Assembly (NCBI GenBank): GCA_964247055.1
Contig: OZ176058.1
Coordinates: 3,348,001 to 3,412,000, forward strand
Direction of reading: 5' to 3'
Origin: Paragordius varius
Taxonomy: Eukaryota; Nematomorpha
DNA: 64,000 bases
The notes beneath the pieces are model-generated. The model was not told the origin of the DNA and did not search any database. It saw nothing but the letters and a program-made list of their open reading frames with translations. Made by a program: the position numbers and the translations under genes. Shown in pieces: positions 1 through 39,459 of this stretch. Every line of letters starts with the position of its first letter. The stretch's first letter is position 1.

Positions 1-77
1 ATTGTTTGAGGGTGAATTTGAATTGTTTGAGGGTGAATTTGAAATGTTTAAGGGTGGATTTGAATTGTAAATGGTAT
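1..77. mobile_element. MITE family B, right end
   Basis: Three copies of the 21-bp subterminal repeat (GAGGGTGAATTTGAATTGTT type) followed by the family terminus GTAAATGGTATA. The rest of the element is left of the window. Confidence 0.7.
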
Positions 78-431
78 ATAAAGATAAAAATGTTTTTTTC
101 TTTAAAGAATATCCTTATATTTTTAAAACCTTTTTAATTTATTCTATAAAAGTTATATCAATCGTAAAATACATAATTGATTGTGTTATTAATTTTCACC
201 TCTATTTCTATACTTTGTAGTTTAAAACTTATATTTTAAAATGAAATAAAGAGATTAAAGTATGAGGAATTGTTTTTTATAGGAAAAATTTATTATTTGA
301 CTTTATATTTTTACGTTTTCCATATTAATTGTATAAATTTTTGCTGTATTAATTTTTATGCAAAAAATCAAAATTATTACTTCAAAACTGAAAAATTTTA
401 TTTAAAAAATTTTTTTTCACGCGTTTTTTAG
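78..431. other. VPS4 intron tail before the first exon in the window
   Basis: AT-rich intron sequence with no recognisable gene or named element. It ends in a T-rich tract and the AG acceptor at 430-431. Confidence 0.5.
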
Positions 432-27606
<27,175 letters not shown>

Positions 27607-27687
27607 AAAATATTGGTTTTATGCGTCTTTATATTGGTGAATGGAGAAAAAAACGTATTTATAGACCTAAAAGGCAAAATAAATGAT

Positions 27688-27964
27688 ACTACTGTCTAAC
27701 ATATACGGACAAATCGAAAAAATAATAAGACAAATATTTTTATCTAAAAACTTTTTTATAAACCTTGATTTTTCCTATATAAGCTATTTAGTTACAAGTG
27801 TAAAATAAAGAATTAATTGTGTTAGTAATATATATCTCTATTTCAAATATTTGCAATGATTTATATTGAAATAAATCAAGATTTAAAAAATATAATTGTC
27901 TTTTGAAAAAATATTTGTCTTTATATTTTTACGTTTTGTCCGTATAATTTCAGTTTTTAATGTA
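27688..27964. mobile_element. MITE family A copy just 3' of VPS4
   Basis: The left TIR is degraded (ATATACGGACAAATCG); the right end reads ACGTTTTGTCCGTATAATTT. It starts about 80 bp after the VPS4 stop, next to the possible AATAAA at 27678. Confidence 0.75.
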
Positions 27965-28600
27965 ATTTTTTCTTCATTCACCAATTTACAAAGACTTTAT
28001 TACCACTCATTTGTCTCGAAAAATATGTTGTTGCGTCAATATATACATAATTTATAATTTCCAGAAAATAAATTATTGTTATATTAAATAAATTATTTAT
28101 GTAATTTGGAAAAAGTTTTTTGGATACATTTATAACCTTTAGAGGTTTTAATAATTATCTAATCGATATCTTTGGAAATTTAAATTGTATTTTTATATAG
28201 AACATTGTTCTATATTATGTCCCTGAAAACTTTTGGTTTATTTTATAATCCTCAATAATATATTTCGAATAAAAATGGTCTTTAATATATTTATACATTT
28301 TTTATACATGGTTTATATTACTAATTTAGACATCTGCATTAAGTTTTAGCGACCAAACTTTAAATCTTAAGAATTGTGAATTTGTAACAATCTATTATGT
28401 ATTTTACAATTGTCTATAATTTATATAGGAAAAATTGTAAAAGACTATGGTATGATTCTTTAAAAAGTAGCTTATGTTTTTATGTTCTGTATCTATGATT
28501 TCAATTTTTACTGTAATATTCAGCGCAAAAATACCAAAAATTTAATACATAAGGCCCAAAAGTTCCAAATTTTTTAACAATGGGCTAGTTTTTTAAAATA
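27965..28600. other. Intergenic, with a MITE-A right-half remnant
   Basis: About 28385-28518 resembles the right half of MITE-A, ending GATTTCAATTTTTACTGTAA. The rest is AT-rich and unassigned. Confidence 0.45.
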
Positions 28601-28995
28601 AAAGCAATATACATATGCTTGATTGTGAAATCGAAAAAAAAATTAAAAATGCTTGATATTCAAAATTAAAATTTTGTTGAAGCACACTTTGTAACTATTT
28701 TGAGGCATGATGGAAACGGTATAAATGTTATTAAAAAATATTATGAAATCACTTTTTCTATATAATTCAATAATGCCGAATTTTTTATCACCTCAGAATT
28801 TTGAGAAAAAAGTTAATTAACTTTGATTTCGATAAAATAATATTAATCGTTTCTATGATATCATAAAATTTTTATACCGTCTTCAGGCTTTTAAATACCA
28901 CCGTGTACGCTTTAACAATATTTATATTTTAAAATTGAAAATAGTATGCATTTTTTCGATTTTTTTGTGCCCCATCCTAGCTTATATTGAAAATT
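28600..28995. repeat. Imperfect long palindrome
   Basis: The left arm (GAAGCACACTTTGTAAC... GAAACGGTATAAATG) and right arm (TTTTATACCGTCTTCAGG... GTACGCTTTAACAATA) are diverged reverse complements over about 150 bp, with AAAAATGCTTGAT against ATGCATTTTTTCGA at the outer ends. It is probably a decayed foldback DNA transposon. Confidence 0.55.
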
Positions 28996-29341
28996 GTTTT
29001 GCATAAATTCGGCATTTTGCTTTTTAAAACTATCTTATTTTAGAGGTGCTCAAAATTTACGGAGTCTGCATCTAAAAAATTGTTTATATTATTTCACTTT
29101 TCAAATATGGTTTATGAAATAATTTAATTAAATTTGAAATGAAACATTTTATTACAAATTAAATTTATTTGATACAGCACCCAATTAATTACTGGCTCAT
29201 TCATATTAAGTTAGCCAATTAGCAATTCAGTAGCCTATAATATAAAACAAATTTTATCGATAATTAATTAACCAATTTTATGTTGTAAGAGAATATGTTC
29301 ATCACTTTTTGTACATATTGGAGTAGTTTCAAAAACTCTCT

Positions 29342-29925
29342 GTTTTGAAAGTTATTTATAGTTAAAATATTATTAAAGATTGTTCTCATGTAATACTATG
29401 CTTTGTAATTTCTAGGTCTAAAATTACAGCTTAAAACACGATTAAACTAAACAGCTAATTTTTAAATCAATTAATATCAAGTTTTGCTGGTAAAATGAAA
29501 CCTAAAAGCTTATTTGATTTAATATTTTTTAAGTTTTATAAGCATAATATACTTTATTTGCCCATTCTATAAGCGAATTAAAAAAAAATGGCGGCGAAAA
29601 AGCTTGAGTTTTTTTACATTTTTAAAACAAGGTTTTGAAAGTTATTTATAGTTAAAATATTATTGACTATTGTTCTTATGTAATACTATGCTTTGTAATT
29701 TCTTGGACAAAAATTGGGACAGCTTGAAATACGATTAAATTAAATAACTAATTTTCAAATCAATTAATATCAAGTTTTTGCTGGTAATATTAAACCAAGC
29801 TTATTTGAAATTTTTTTAAATATTATATATACTTTATTTCCCCATTTTATAAGCGAATTAAAAAATTAAGACAAAAATGGCGGCGAAAAAGCTTGAGTTT
29901 TTTTACATTAAAACAATTTTTTGTA
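29342..29925. repeat. Two-copy tandem duplication, about 290 bp
   Basis: Unit 1 (29342-29631) and unit 2 (29632-29925) both begin GTTTTGAAAGTTATTTATAG and contain ATGGCGGCGAAAAAGCTTGA near their ends. They are near identical with small indels. There is no ORF in the unit. Confidence 0.85.
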
Positions 29926-30548
29926 TTATGCGCCTAAAAATTTAAAGAAAGCATATTTTATTTGGCCTAATACCTTAAGAACGTTTTAAAATATAATTTC
30001 ATATCGTTCTGGGAGATAAAACTAATCTCAATAGGTCATGAAGTGTTTACCATATCCATTCGTTTTTTTTCATTCACTACTCTATTACCAATTGGGCAAA
30101 AAAAATTTGTAATGATCAGCAATAAAGTGTATACTATATAATGTGTGCTAATTTTTATTTTCCGATATTGAGCAATTAATACAAAATGCAATTACTTTCT
30201 TATATCAGTCTTAAGCCCCAAAATGAGGAATAAGAATTATTTTTTAGAATATCTATATTTAGTCAAGAATTTTTTTGTGTCCGCTATGTAATATACTCTA
30301 GCCCAAAGTAAAATTATTTCAACTTAAAGATAATATTTAAGTCTAATGGTCATAAAAGAAAGAAGTTAAAAAAGTAATTGATTTGGTATTAAAATAAAAT
30401 TTTAGATTTGATTTTGGCTATTTATTTAAAAGATAAAGCGATAACTATTTGTAAAATCGAAACCCCATTCCTTGCACATACAATCTAATCATATATGTTA
30501 ATTTATTTACAAAAATATAAATTATAAAAAATTTAGATGCACTCTCTA
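29926..30548. other. Intergenic 3' of the acetyltransferase gene
   Basis: AT-rich sequence downstream of the minus-strand gene's stop. Nothing was recognised. Confidence 0.4.
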
Positions 30549-33544
30549 TTATATTATAAATGATTCATGGCTCATTAAAAAGAAAATTTTTTCTTTTGGT
30601 ACTGGGACGTAACGTTGTGAAGACATTCGGAATAATTTAAGGTCGTCGCAAAGATTGAAATGTTTGATTATTTGATTGATAAATTCCAAATATTTTTGCT
30701 TATTTTCTGTTTCGTCTGTCCCATTGGTTGTCGGTAATGGAAAGATAGTAGGGTCATCTTGAGGAATTTCGGTTTTTTCATTCGGTTCATCTTGCCATTC
30801 ATAGAAAAAAGTTAAATCAAAAAAGGCACAAGGGCGCTCAGGAAAATGCTTTGTTGTGTTTGAACTGTGGTGACATTTCTCAACTATTATTTTATCATCA
30901 TCTGTTCCTTTACATACAAGGGAATGGTTAGGAACATAGGTATTATCGCCAGTTGGCGTCCAATTCGCTTCAATGATGTCTGCTAATATGTGACACAATC
31001 GGATAAAAATTTGTCGGGCATATTGGATATTTATTGCATAGAGCGGGGCAATGTTGTAACCTATGTGACGAGGTCTTAGCACACCATAACCCAAACATTC
31101 AATTAATGGTTCATCTGAATCTACAACATCGTTTATATTATTCGATAGAAGAGGGTTAAGTTTTGCCAATATGGTATTGCTTTTCTTTTTCCCTTTTTGA
31201 CCGGTTTTAAAGACTGCAACAGTGTGTGTATGATCGTGTGAAGTCAAGAGTGTTTTTAAAAAGGCTCCTCTATCACCTTGATGAATGCTTCGATCAAATT
31301 CTACCAATTTCTCCCAATAAACTGGCTCAAGGCCAGGAAAGTTTGCTGAATTTATGTGCATAGTTTCAATTTTATAGGTTATGTTGTCCGAAGTGTTAAC
31401 TTTATTGGTCCCACTTATTTTGCGAGCCTTAAATTTGAAAATTCGATTTGCTGTATTAGTTTTATCAATATTATTATCAATGTTATCATCATCACCGGTT
31501 GTTACATCTTTCGTGTTTTCATTGTCCGGTTCCTCAAATATTGATCGCAACTGCTCAGGGAAAACATACAAGTATTGAGCAATGAGGGCTAAAAATGTTA
31601 TATTATACGATAATTAGATTTAAATTCATTCTAAATTTCAAAATTTTCTGCAGTTGTATGGCAAGCGTGGCAAGTTGAGCAAGTAAGTAAGTGTACACTT
31701 GAAGATTTGTGATAAAAAACAATTAAGTCAAGTCTCTTGCTAATGTAACATTTTTTGCCAGCCATTTCGAATTTTACGGAAATTTTTTTGATCATTTTTA
31801 GCAAAAATTTATGAAATAAAGCACAAAAAGATTAACAATTAATACAATATTGAAGTTTTTTAAACTCACTGGCACGTAACACGATTTATTTATTGATAAG
31901 AGTGTGAATATTACCTTTATCGTAAACAGTTAAACCAAGTTTAATGTCAGGCTCTACCCGAGATTTGACCGCATTAACGAGTAGACTGTAATCACCAATA
32001 TATTCCTTCCTGAGGCGCCATAATTGACTGCCTATTCCTTTGCATCGATATCGACTATCTACGTAAAACATACCTCCGGACGCCATTGTGTTCTCGTCAA
32101 ACTTAATGGCTAGAATTGAGCCTGGTATGCAAACAAAGTAAAATAATTACAAAATACAGGGGATGGGGGGGGAATGTGAAAGTCTTCTATTTTGTGGAAT
32201 CAATCATATTTTTGTTTATTACATTATATATACAGTAAAAACTGATATTTTACGGACACAAGGTAAAAAATATAAGGACAAATATTTTTTTCTAAAAGAC
32301 AACCATACTTTTTGAATCTTGATTATTTCAAATATAACTCATTGTTTTAAATGGCAAAGTTTGATTAGTGCTCTGACAATCAATTCTTTATTTTACAATT
32401 GTAACTAAAAGAAAAATTAAGGTTTTAAAATGTATGGTGGTTTTTTTGATAAAAATATTTGTCTTTATAATACGTTTTGTCCGTATAACTTCAATTTTAA
32501 CTTAAAAATATGCGCCAAACTATTTGTGTTGAACAGCCCTGGTTTAAACATCATTGTAAATGGTAATTTAGTAATTATTGATAGTTTATTATACATTTTT
32601 TTTCCAAATATCCGATTTTATATGAGCATATCAAAATTCAGTTTGGTATTGGGAGGAAATAAATAATTATCTCGATAAATTACAGTAAAAATTGAAATTA
32701 TGCGGACAAAACGTAAAAATATAATAACAAATATTTTTTTAAACAACCATTTTTTTGAACCTTAATTTTTTTATATAAAACTAATTGTTTTAAACTGCAA
32801 ACTATAAAATAAAAATGTAAATTGGTAGCACACGTCTACGATTGTAATTAAATATTTTATATAGCAAAAATTAAGGTTTTAAAAGTATGGTTGATTTTTA
32901 AAAAAAATATTTGTCTTTATATTTTTACGTTTTGTCCGTATAGTATTGTTATATATTAAAATTATTTGGCAAAAAATATACCAAATCTTTTTAATTTAAT
33001 ATAAAAAAATTTTAATACTTTGTAATTAATTACCTATGATTTGATTGTTGGATAACAGTTTAGCGATAAAAAATCCGTCGGGATAATGCAAAAAGATATC
33101 TTTCAAGAAATCTGGATGAGTTTTTGTACCCAATTCCCGGTAACGCATTTTACATATTATATCAATGTCTCCAGGTTGGGCCAAACAAATCTTATAAGCC
33201 AATTCGTGATTTTCATACAAAACTTTTTCGTCCCCGACCCCAGAAGATTTAGAATTAGAAACGTTATTGAGAATTTTGATTTCATTGCAATTTGGTTTTT
33301 CTCCGTTTATATCGATACCATTGTCGATTTTGTTCGTTGGACTAATATTATGAGAATTACCGTTCGATATTTCTTGTTTCGTTTCAAAATGGTGATTATT
33401 CGAATGTTCATTATTATCAATTTTTTGATCCGGTATATCTCCATTTTTGTGAATAGCCGAGTTATTCTTATCTGATTTATTTTTAAATTTCAGCGATTTT
33501 TCACGTGGGCTTAAATATTTTTTAAACATTTTTTTCATATTCAT
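30549..33544 (-). CDS. Tandem GNAT-type N-acetyltransferase
   Basis: Minus-strand exons 33544-33034, 32121-31915 and 31588-30549, all GT/AG with matching phases, encode about 585 residues. The first ATG (33544) has a start context preceded only by non-ATG codons. The N-terminal 120 residues are low-complexity and Asn/Lys-rich. A GNAT fold follows: LAYKICLAQPGDIDIICKMR (beta1-alpha1), DGFFIAKL, IIGSILAIKFDE, and motif A FYVDSRYRCKGIGSQLW with the acetyl-CoA signature R-x-x-G-x-G. The third exon resembles the second domain of YitH-type acetyltransferases (Acetyltransf_18): YWEKLVEFDRSIHQGDRGAF, then LIECLGYGVLRPRHIGYNIAPLY in part. Substrate unknown; cytosolic by default, as no signal peptide is seen. 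An acidic insert (NENTKDVTTGDDDN) separates the domains. The gene is convergent with VPS4. Confidence 0.82.
32231..32502. mobile_element. MITE family A copy in acetyltransferase intron
   Basis: TACAGTAAAAACTGATATTT left end, right end ACGTTTTGTCCGTATAACTT. It lies in the first intron of the minus-strand gene. Confidence 0.8.
32681..32943. mobile_element. MITE family A copy in acetyltransferase intron
   Basis: TACAGTAAAAATTGAAATTA left end; the right end TACGTTTTGTCCGTATAG lacks the last bases. It is the second copy in the same intron, in direct orientation to the first. Confidence 0.8.
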
Positions 33545-33599
33545 CACAGTTAGTTGTTTTTTATCACAGGATAAAGTAGGCAAAAAAATAATTTTTAAA

Positions 33600-34575
33600 A
33601 AAGTGTTTTTGGAAAAGATATTATAATCCTTTGATATCTATATATATAAACACAGATTTATTCAAGATATTATTATTCAATCAAATCAAAGGTAATCGTT
33701 TTTCTTACATCATATAAATTATAAATATGCATTACAAAACTATTTCACCTTAATAAATATACAACTTATATATATATGTATATATAGGTATCCCCACACC
33801 TCAAAAGGTAAAAAAAATCCATTGAACTTTTTAAGTGTATCAATACCTATTTTTTGCTTCTTTAAAACAATATTTTACGGTATATATTGATATGTTTTGT
33901 ACTGATAAACACAAACCCTGTATAGTTAAAATTTTATCCTACATTTTACTAATTTCATTTTATTACATATTTTCTTTCCATGATTATTGATTAACAGATA
34001 ATATCTGTTTACTAATTGGTTTGTTAAAGGAAGTTTTAAAACGAATAAACCATTTTCAAGGGTTTTATGATTTGAGATGTATGTTATGGTTATCAATTAC
34101 CATTTTTAATTTAAAAGTGAAAAAAAAATATTTCATATATTATTGAAGCGATATTTTAAAATTTAAAAAAAAGTCAGGATAGATAAAATTAAAAAAAAAC
34201 TTTAATCTAATAAGTAGTTATATAAAGTGAGAAAGGTTGGAAAACAGATATCAAATTATTTTTTTGTCGAAAATTTTTGGCAAAAAAAAATTTTATAGGG
34301 GGCCGGTACCTTTGTTGTTAATTATATGATTTAAAAAAATTTTATGGGTTAATTTGAAAATTTTCCCCCAATGTAAAATTATGGAACCAAATATTTTCGA
34401 TTGTTTTAATCAAACCTACCCTCCTAAATAATTCTGCAGTCGGAAATTTTAAATGCAATACGAAATTTAGGTAAAATTATTTTTTTAAACAAATTTTTTT
34501 GATTAAATTTATCTTAGCACTGAACCAGAAAATATTGTTAAGATCATAAATAGTTTTTACAGTCTTATGTATAAA
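33600..34575. other. Intergenic, 5' flank of the acetyltransferase gene
   Basis: AT-rich, with a short TA tract at about 33765-33787. It should contain the promoter of the minus-strand gene, but no motif can be singled out in such composition. Confidence 0.4.
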
Positions 34576-34583
34576 ATCTAAAA

Positions 34584-34863
34584 TATACCATTTAAAGTTC
34601 AAATTTATCCTTACTAAATTTACTCTTGAATAATTCAAATTCCCCTTCGAATTATTCATTCTAAAATAAATTATGTGTTTTTTATGATTAAAGTTATCTA
34701 TATTTTTAAATTTTTTTATAAATTAATTTACTTAAAAATAATATGATACTGAAAAAATATAAACTATCCCATAAGAATATATTTTTTATTAATGATGAGA
34801 TTTATTAGCTCAAAAACACATAATTTATTTTTAGGGTGAATTATTTGAATTGTAAATAGTATA
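34584..34863. mobile_element. MITE family B copy
   Basis: ATACCATTTAAAGTTCAAAT at the left and ATTGTAAATAGTATA at the right, with the internal AACACATAATTTATTTTTAG landmark. It appears inserted in a hAT-like remnant whose right end follows immediately. Confidence 0.75.
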
Positions 34864-34866
34864 TTA

Positions 34867-34929
34867 GTATGCGTCCGGTGGGTTTTTCGATCAATGCGGC
34901 CGCTAAGCCATTTGTATTGGACACCCCTG
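34867..34929. mobile_element. hAT-like MITE, right-end remnant
   Basis: ATGCGGCCGCTAAGCCATTT and TGTATTGGACACCCCTG are the reverse complement of the CAGGGGTGTTCAA-type left terminus seen at 18266. The left part is lost or displaced by the adjacent family-B insertion. Confidence 0.6.
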
Positions 34930-35159
34930 GTTTAAATTATTACGTACATAAATTATAAGAAAGGTAATGACGAAAGATTATTAATATTTCAAAAATTCGT
35001 AGGTTGCGAAAAATCCACTTATAGAAATATCAAATGTTTGGTTGAAATTTCGGTATTTAGACTATTTTTTTAAAGATTACCTATAAATAATGACCGCAAA
35101 AACTTAAAACACATTTCTCTATTTTTTGGTTTACTAAAAAAATTGATTCTTTTTATTAT

Positions 35160-35537
35160 CCCTGGACTTAAATTCCCCTTAAAGAGAGTGTGCAGCCCTT
35201 CGAAATATTTCGGCAGTCCAAATAAAAAAATTATAATTTATAAATTATCTATTAACAAAATCTAAGTAATATTGAGTTTAAACAATTTTCGCAACAATAC
35301 ATTCCAAATTTTGGCATTGAGAAATAGCTAAAATGATTCAAATATCATTTAGTTATTATTGTCAACGAGAAAGAATATTTTGTGTTAAAATAATAATTTG
35401 ATTCGCGTAAAATTTATTAGATTGAACTATATTGTACATGAAAACCATTAAAATATTTATTAATGCCAATATATTTCTTGAACGTTCGTCGGATTTTTTG
35501 AGTCATACATGCGGCATGCTGGTTTTCGACACCCCTG
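35160..35537. mobile_element. hAT-like MITE remnant
   Basis: The degraded left end is near 35160 (CCCTGGACTTAAATT). The right end ATGCGGCATGCTGG...CGACACCCCTG is typical of the family. Confidence 0.55.
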
Positions 35538-35813
35538 TTTCAAGATAAAACCCTAAAATAATAACAGTAATAAACTAACCGGCCAATAGCGATTTTTAAA
35601 ACTTAGCGCTACCCAGTGCAAATTTTTTATTTTTACACAAAAATATTATGATATATGGAATATTTTTCAACGTTTGTATAAAATTATCAAAAAAAATATC
35701 CATTATTTGAAAATTAAATTTTAAATATTTTTAAAAAAAAATTATAAAAAAAATAATGAAACAAAGCCAACCACAACGATTTTATTTTTATAGTTTAGAG
35801 GCGATTTTTTATA

Positions 35814-36083
35814 TATACCATTTACAATTCAAATTCACCCTTAAAATGAATTATGTGTTTTCGGGCTTATATAACTCATCATTAAAATGAAATATATTTT
35901 AATGGCATAGTTTATTATTTTTTCGGTAATATTTTAATTTTAATCGAAATTTAATTTTTAAAAAATATAAAAAAATATAAGTAATTTTTAATCTTAAAAA
36001 CAATAAATCTATTTTAGGGTGAATTTGACTTGTTCGAGGGTGATTTTGAATGTTCAAGGGTGACTTCGAATCGTAAATGGTAT
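35814..36083. mobile_element. MITE family B copy
   Basis: TATACCATTTACAATTCAAA at the left and CGTAAATGGTATATA at the right, in a TATA-rich flank. Confidence 0.8.
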
Positions 36084-36300
36084 ATATTAAAATCATATCC
36101 CTACAACCCAATAATTTCTCTTACAACCTCAATTATTACAATTTTATTTTAAAAAATTTGCTAAAAGATAAAAAAATAAAAAAATGATAACATTTTAGAG
36201 ATCAATAAAAAATTCACCTTTCAAATTTCAATTATGGGACAGTTAATTAAAATTTGGGGCATAAATTTATATTTTACATATCTTTATAGATCATTTAAAC

Positions 36301-36557
36301 CAGGGAAGGCCGATACGCGACCCTCTAAGGATGTGCGGCCCCCGAAAAATCTGGATATCCACAAAAATATGCTTATAAAATCTAGTAATATCACCATTTC
36401 TTAAACAATTTTGCTAATTATTGTCTATCAGGCAAGAACACCTGAAAAATTGTTTGTTATATTTGCTTCCATTATACAGTCTAACATTTGAAAACTAATA
36501 AAATATATATGAATGCCCATATATTTTTTTAGTATCCATTTGTGTTGGACACCTCTG
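36301..36557. mobile_element. hAT-like MITE
   Basis: Left end CAGGGAAGGCCGATACGCG and right end CATTTGTGTTGGACACCTCTG, 257 bp. Flanks ATTTAAAC and ATTTATAT match at 6 of 8 positions, compatible with a worn 8-bp target duplication. Confidence 0.7.
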
Positions 36558-36796
36558 ATTTATATATCATTACTATTGTTTTACGGGGGTTTTAATGTTA
36601 AATGATTGGTTGTTAAATTAGGTTCAATTTAAAAACCCGTTTTTTGGGAACGTATTTTATATTGTCAAATTGAAACATTTATACCTGTTATATTTTTTTG
36701 TAAAGATGCTTAACTTTATAAAAGAAAAGTTTTTATTTTAGCGATTTAATAGAATCGTTTTAATAAATACGTAAAAATTAATTATACAGACAAACA

Positions 36797-36989
36797 TATA
36801 TTTTATGCATTTTAATGGTTGGTTATTTCAAACTATTATAGTTTGGAATTCGTAAACAGGAGTGTATGGAAAAAAAGAATGGAAAAAAATATTTATTCAA
36901 CATTTTGTTGTTTTATTTTCCATACACTACTGTGTTGCGAATCGCCCAACTATAGTGTGAAATAATCAAGCATTAAAATGCATACTGTA
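36797..36989. mobile_element. MITE family C copy
   Basis: TATGCATTTTAATGGTTGG at the left mirrors CATTAAAATGCATACTGTA at the right. The internal inverted pair is GGAGTGTATGGAAAAA / TTTCCATACACTACTG. Confidence 0.8.
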
Positions 36990-37030
36990 AAAACATTTTT
37001 TTATAATAGACATCCATATATTTTAACATG

Positions 37031-37294
37031 TACAGTAAAAAATGAAATTATACGGACAAATCGTAAAAATATAAAGACAAATATTATTTCTAAATGACAA
37101 CCATAAATTTGAGTCATGATTTTTTAAATGTAACTGATTGTTTTAAGCTGCAAAATAAATATAGAAATGAAAAATTGGTAGCACAATTAATTATATAGTT
37201 AACGATTGTAATTAATATTTTATATAGCAAAAATTAAAAAAAATATTTGTCTTTCTGTTGCGTTTTGTCCGTATAAATTTCAGTTTTTACTGTA
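37031..37294. mobile_element. MITE family A copy
   Basis: TACAGTAAAAAATGAAATTA left end and TTTCAGTTTTTACTGTA right end, TA-flanked, 264 bp. Confidence 0.85.
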
Positions 37295-37334
37295 TTTTAC
37301 ACCTCGGTTTTCCTAAACACACAATTTATATATA

Positions 37335-39080
37335 AATAACTAGCGTAAATCTCGTGCTGCTACCCACCCCAAGGAAGTCCTTGGGACTTCTGGGGGGCTA
37401 TTTGAACAAAGGGACAATAAAATGATCCATATATGTGGTTTATTTCTAAACATTATTTAATAGCCATGATCTCATAGAATTTTCAAAACGGTGCATTCAT
37501 ACTAATATATTGTTTACCTCTGCAAAGGCCCCAAATTGACGGCTAACGGAAAAGCTATACTATAATTTTAACCTTTTTATGGGTAATATTTAAAGCCTTT
37601 ATTGAACTCGTATGGCTTCTTAAGTTTTTTGAAAATTAGCTCCAAAGCCAAGTCATTTTTATATGGAGAAACCGGTAACCCCTACCCATAGGCCTACACG
37701 GAAAAGCGCTAAGGTAAATTTTTTGCCTTTATAGGGAAAATATTTGGAATCATCTTAGACACCATCGTCTCATGGGTTATTCAAAAAGATACCTCAACAC
37801 TAAATAATGGGTATATGATGACATATATTTAGGGCATAAAGGCCTCACATTAACGGCTAATAAAAAAGGGGCCTGACCTTAATTCTCACTTAGTTACGGG
37901 TATTATTTCGAACTTTAAATGAGCTCCTATGGCATAAGTTTTAAATTAGTTCCAAAACAACGCAATTTCTATATAGTGGCACAGTTTTTGGCGGATAGCT
38001 TCTTGCCCAGAGGCAGGTTTAAAAGTCGGGCAAAATTTTTGTCCTTATATGGGAAATATCTGGAATTATAATATCCATATGCACCTAAAAGTTCTAGGAA
38101 ATATTGCTTGAAAACCAAAAATTTGTTCTATGGCAGCGAATTTTTCAGGAAGTAAAACTTTTCTTAGCGACTCATTGATATAACCCTCTATACTAAAATA
38201 TTTGTTTTTTAAGGGGTAATAAATATTTCAGGCCCTTAGGCATGATAAGTTTTCTGAAAATTAATTCCTAAACAACGCAATTTTGATATGGTGGCGCAGT
38301 TGTAGGCGGATAGCTCCCTACCCAGAAGCTGATACAAAAAAGCGCTTGATTAATGCCTTTTTACGGATAATAAAAACCATGATTGATTCCATATGTTCTC
38401 ATTAGTTTTCGGAAAAATGGCCTCAAATTAAAAAATTATTCTATGGTGGTGCATTTTTTAGGGAGTAAAGGGCCTATTTAACAGCTAGTTTAAAAAATCC
38501 GCTCGACTTATTTATTTTTTACGGGTGAAATTTTAAGCACGGATTGAATTCATATGGCCTGATAGGTCTTCTGAAATTTAGCCCCAAAGGCACGCTATTC
38601 CGATATGACGGGTCAGTTTTTAGCGGGTATTTCCATACCCAGCAGATATCATCAAAGAAACGCTTGACTAAAATTTTTGCCTTTTAACAGGGAATATGGA
38701 ATTATTATTGAATTTTTACGGTCTCATACTTTGGGCGAAAAATAGATTCAAAAAATTATTTTTGTGAACTTATTTTTTTTAAAAAAAATGGCATTTTACG
38801 GGGGGAGCGGGTAAAAAGAGGACCTAAATTAAAAAACGAGCCGACCATGTAAGGCGCAATCGAATATAAGTTTAAAAACATCATATTTGAAATCGAATGG
38901 TCCAACAAGTTTTCCGGAAAATTGTCTCAAAGACACGATAAACGAACTGGGAATTCAAAAAAGGGCGAAGTTATTGTCGGGGCATTCATTAATGATTTTT
39001 TCGACATTTGGATTTGAATGGGTCTACTGGTTTTCCGGAAACAGATCACAAAGCCACCACTTTTCATTTTTATAAATATA
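37335..39080. repeat. Block of about five ~300-bp degenerate tandem repeats, less AT-rich
   Basis: Recurring motifs in constant order: GGCGGATAGCTCCCTACCCA, CAAAAAAGCGCTTGACTAAA, GGGAATATTTGGAAT, GGTCTCAT, TATTCTATGGTGGTGCATTT, AACGGCTAATAAAAAAGGG, ACTCATATGGCCTGATAAG, AGCCCCAAAGACACGCAATT. Composition is noticeably richer in G+C than its surroundings. It opens with TCGTGCTGCTACCCACC and the short palindrome AAGGAAGTCCTTGGGAC. No conserved ORF spans units. It could be a satellite-bearing transposon (Helitron-like) or a decayed coding repeat; neither is demonstrated. Confidence 0.6.
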
Positions 39081-39459
39081 TAGATTAAATACATTACCAA
39101 TTTACATAATCAAAATTGTCTTTAATTGTTTAAGTATTGTCAGTATATTTTCAATTTTAGCTGGAAATAAATTGCATATTCAATATTTCTAAATATTTGA
39201 TAAACTGAGAATATGTTCACCTTTATTAATTAATATTTTTGATTTTTATTGCAAAGCAAACAATATAACAAATTTTGTAGTTAGCAGTCTTGGATTTTTT
39301 TAAATTAAAATAATGTAACCAAAATACAACTTTTTTGACAAACTATGAATGGAAATAAAATTATTTCAGATAAGATAATTTAAAACCAGTAAAATATTTA
39401 ATTAAAAACTAGGTTAGGTTTCATAAAATTTAATACTTTAATTTTTTCACGTTCTACAC

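Noticed and set aside
33086-33475. Plus-strand 129-codon open frame
   Set aside because: Antisense of the acetyltransferase first exon.
38887-39075. Plus-strand 62-codon open frame as a gene
   Set aside because: It lies in one unit of the ~300-bp repeat block and is not open in the other units; kept only as part of that finding.
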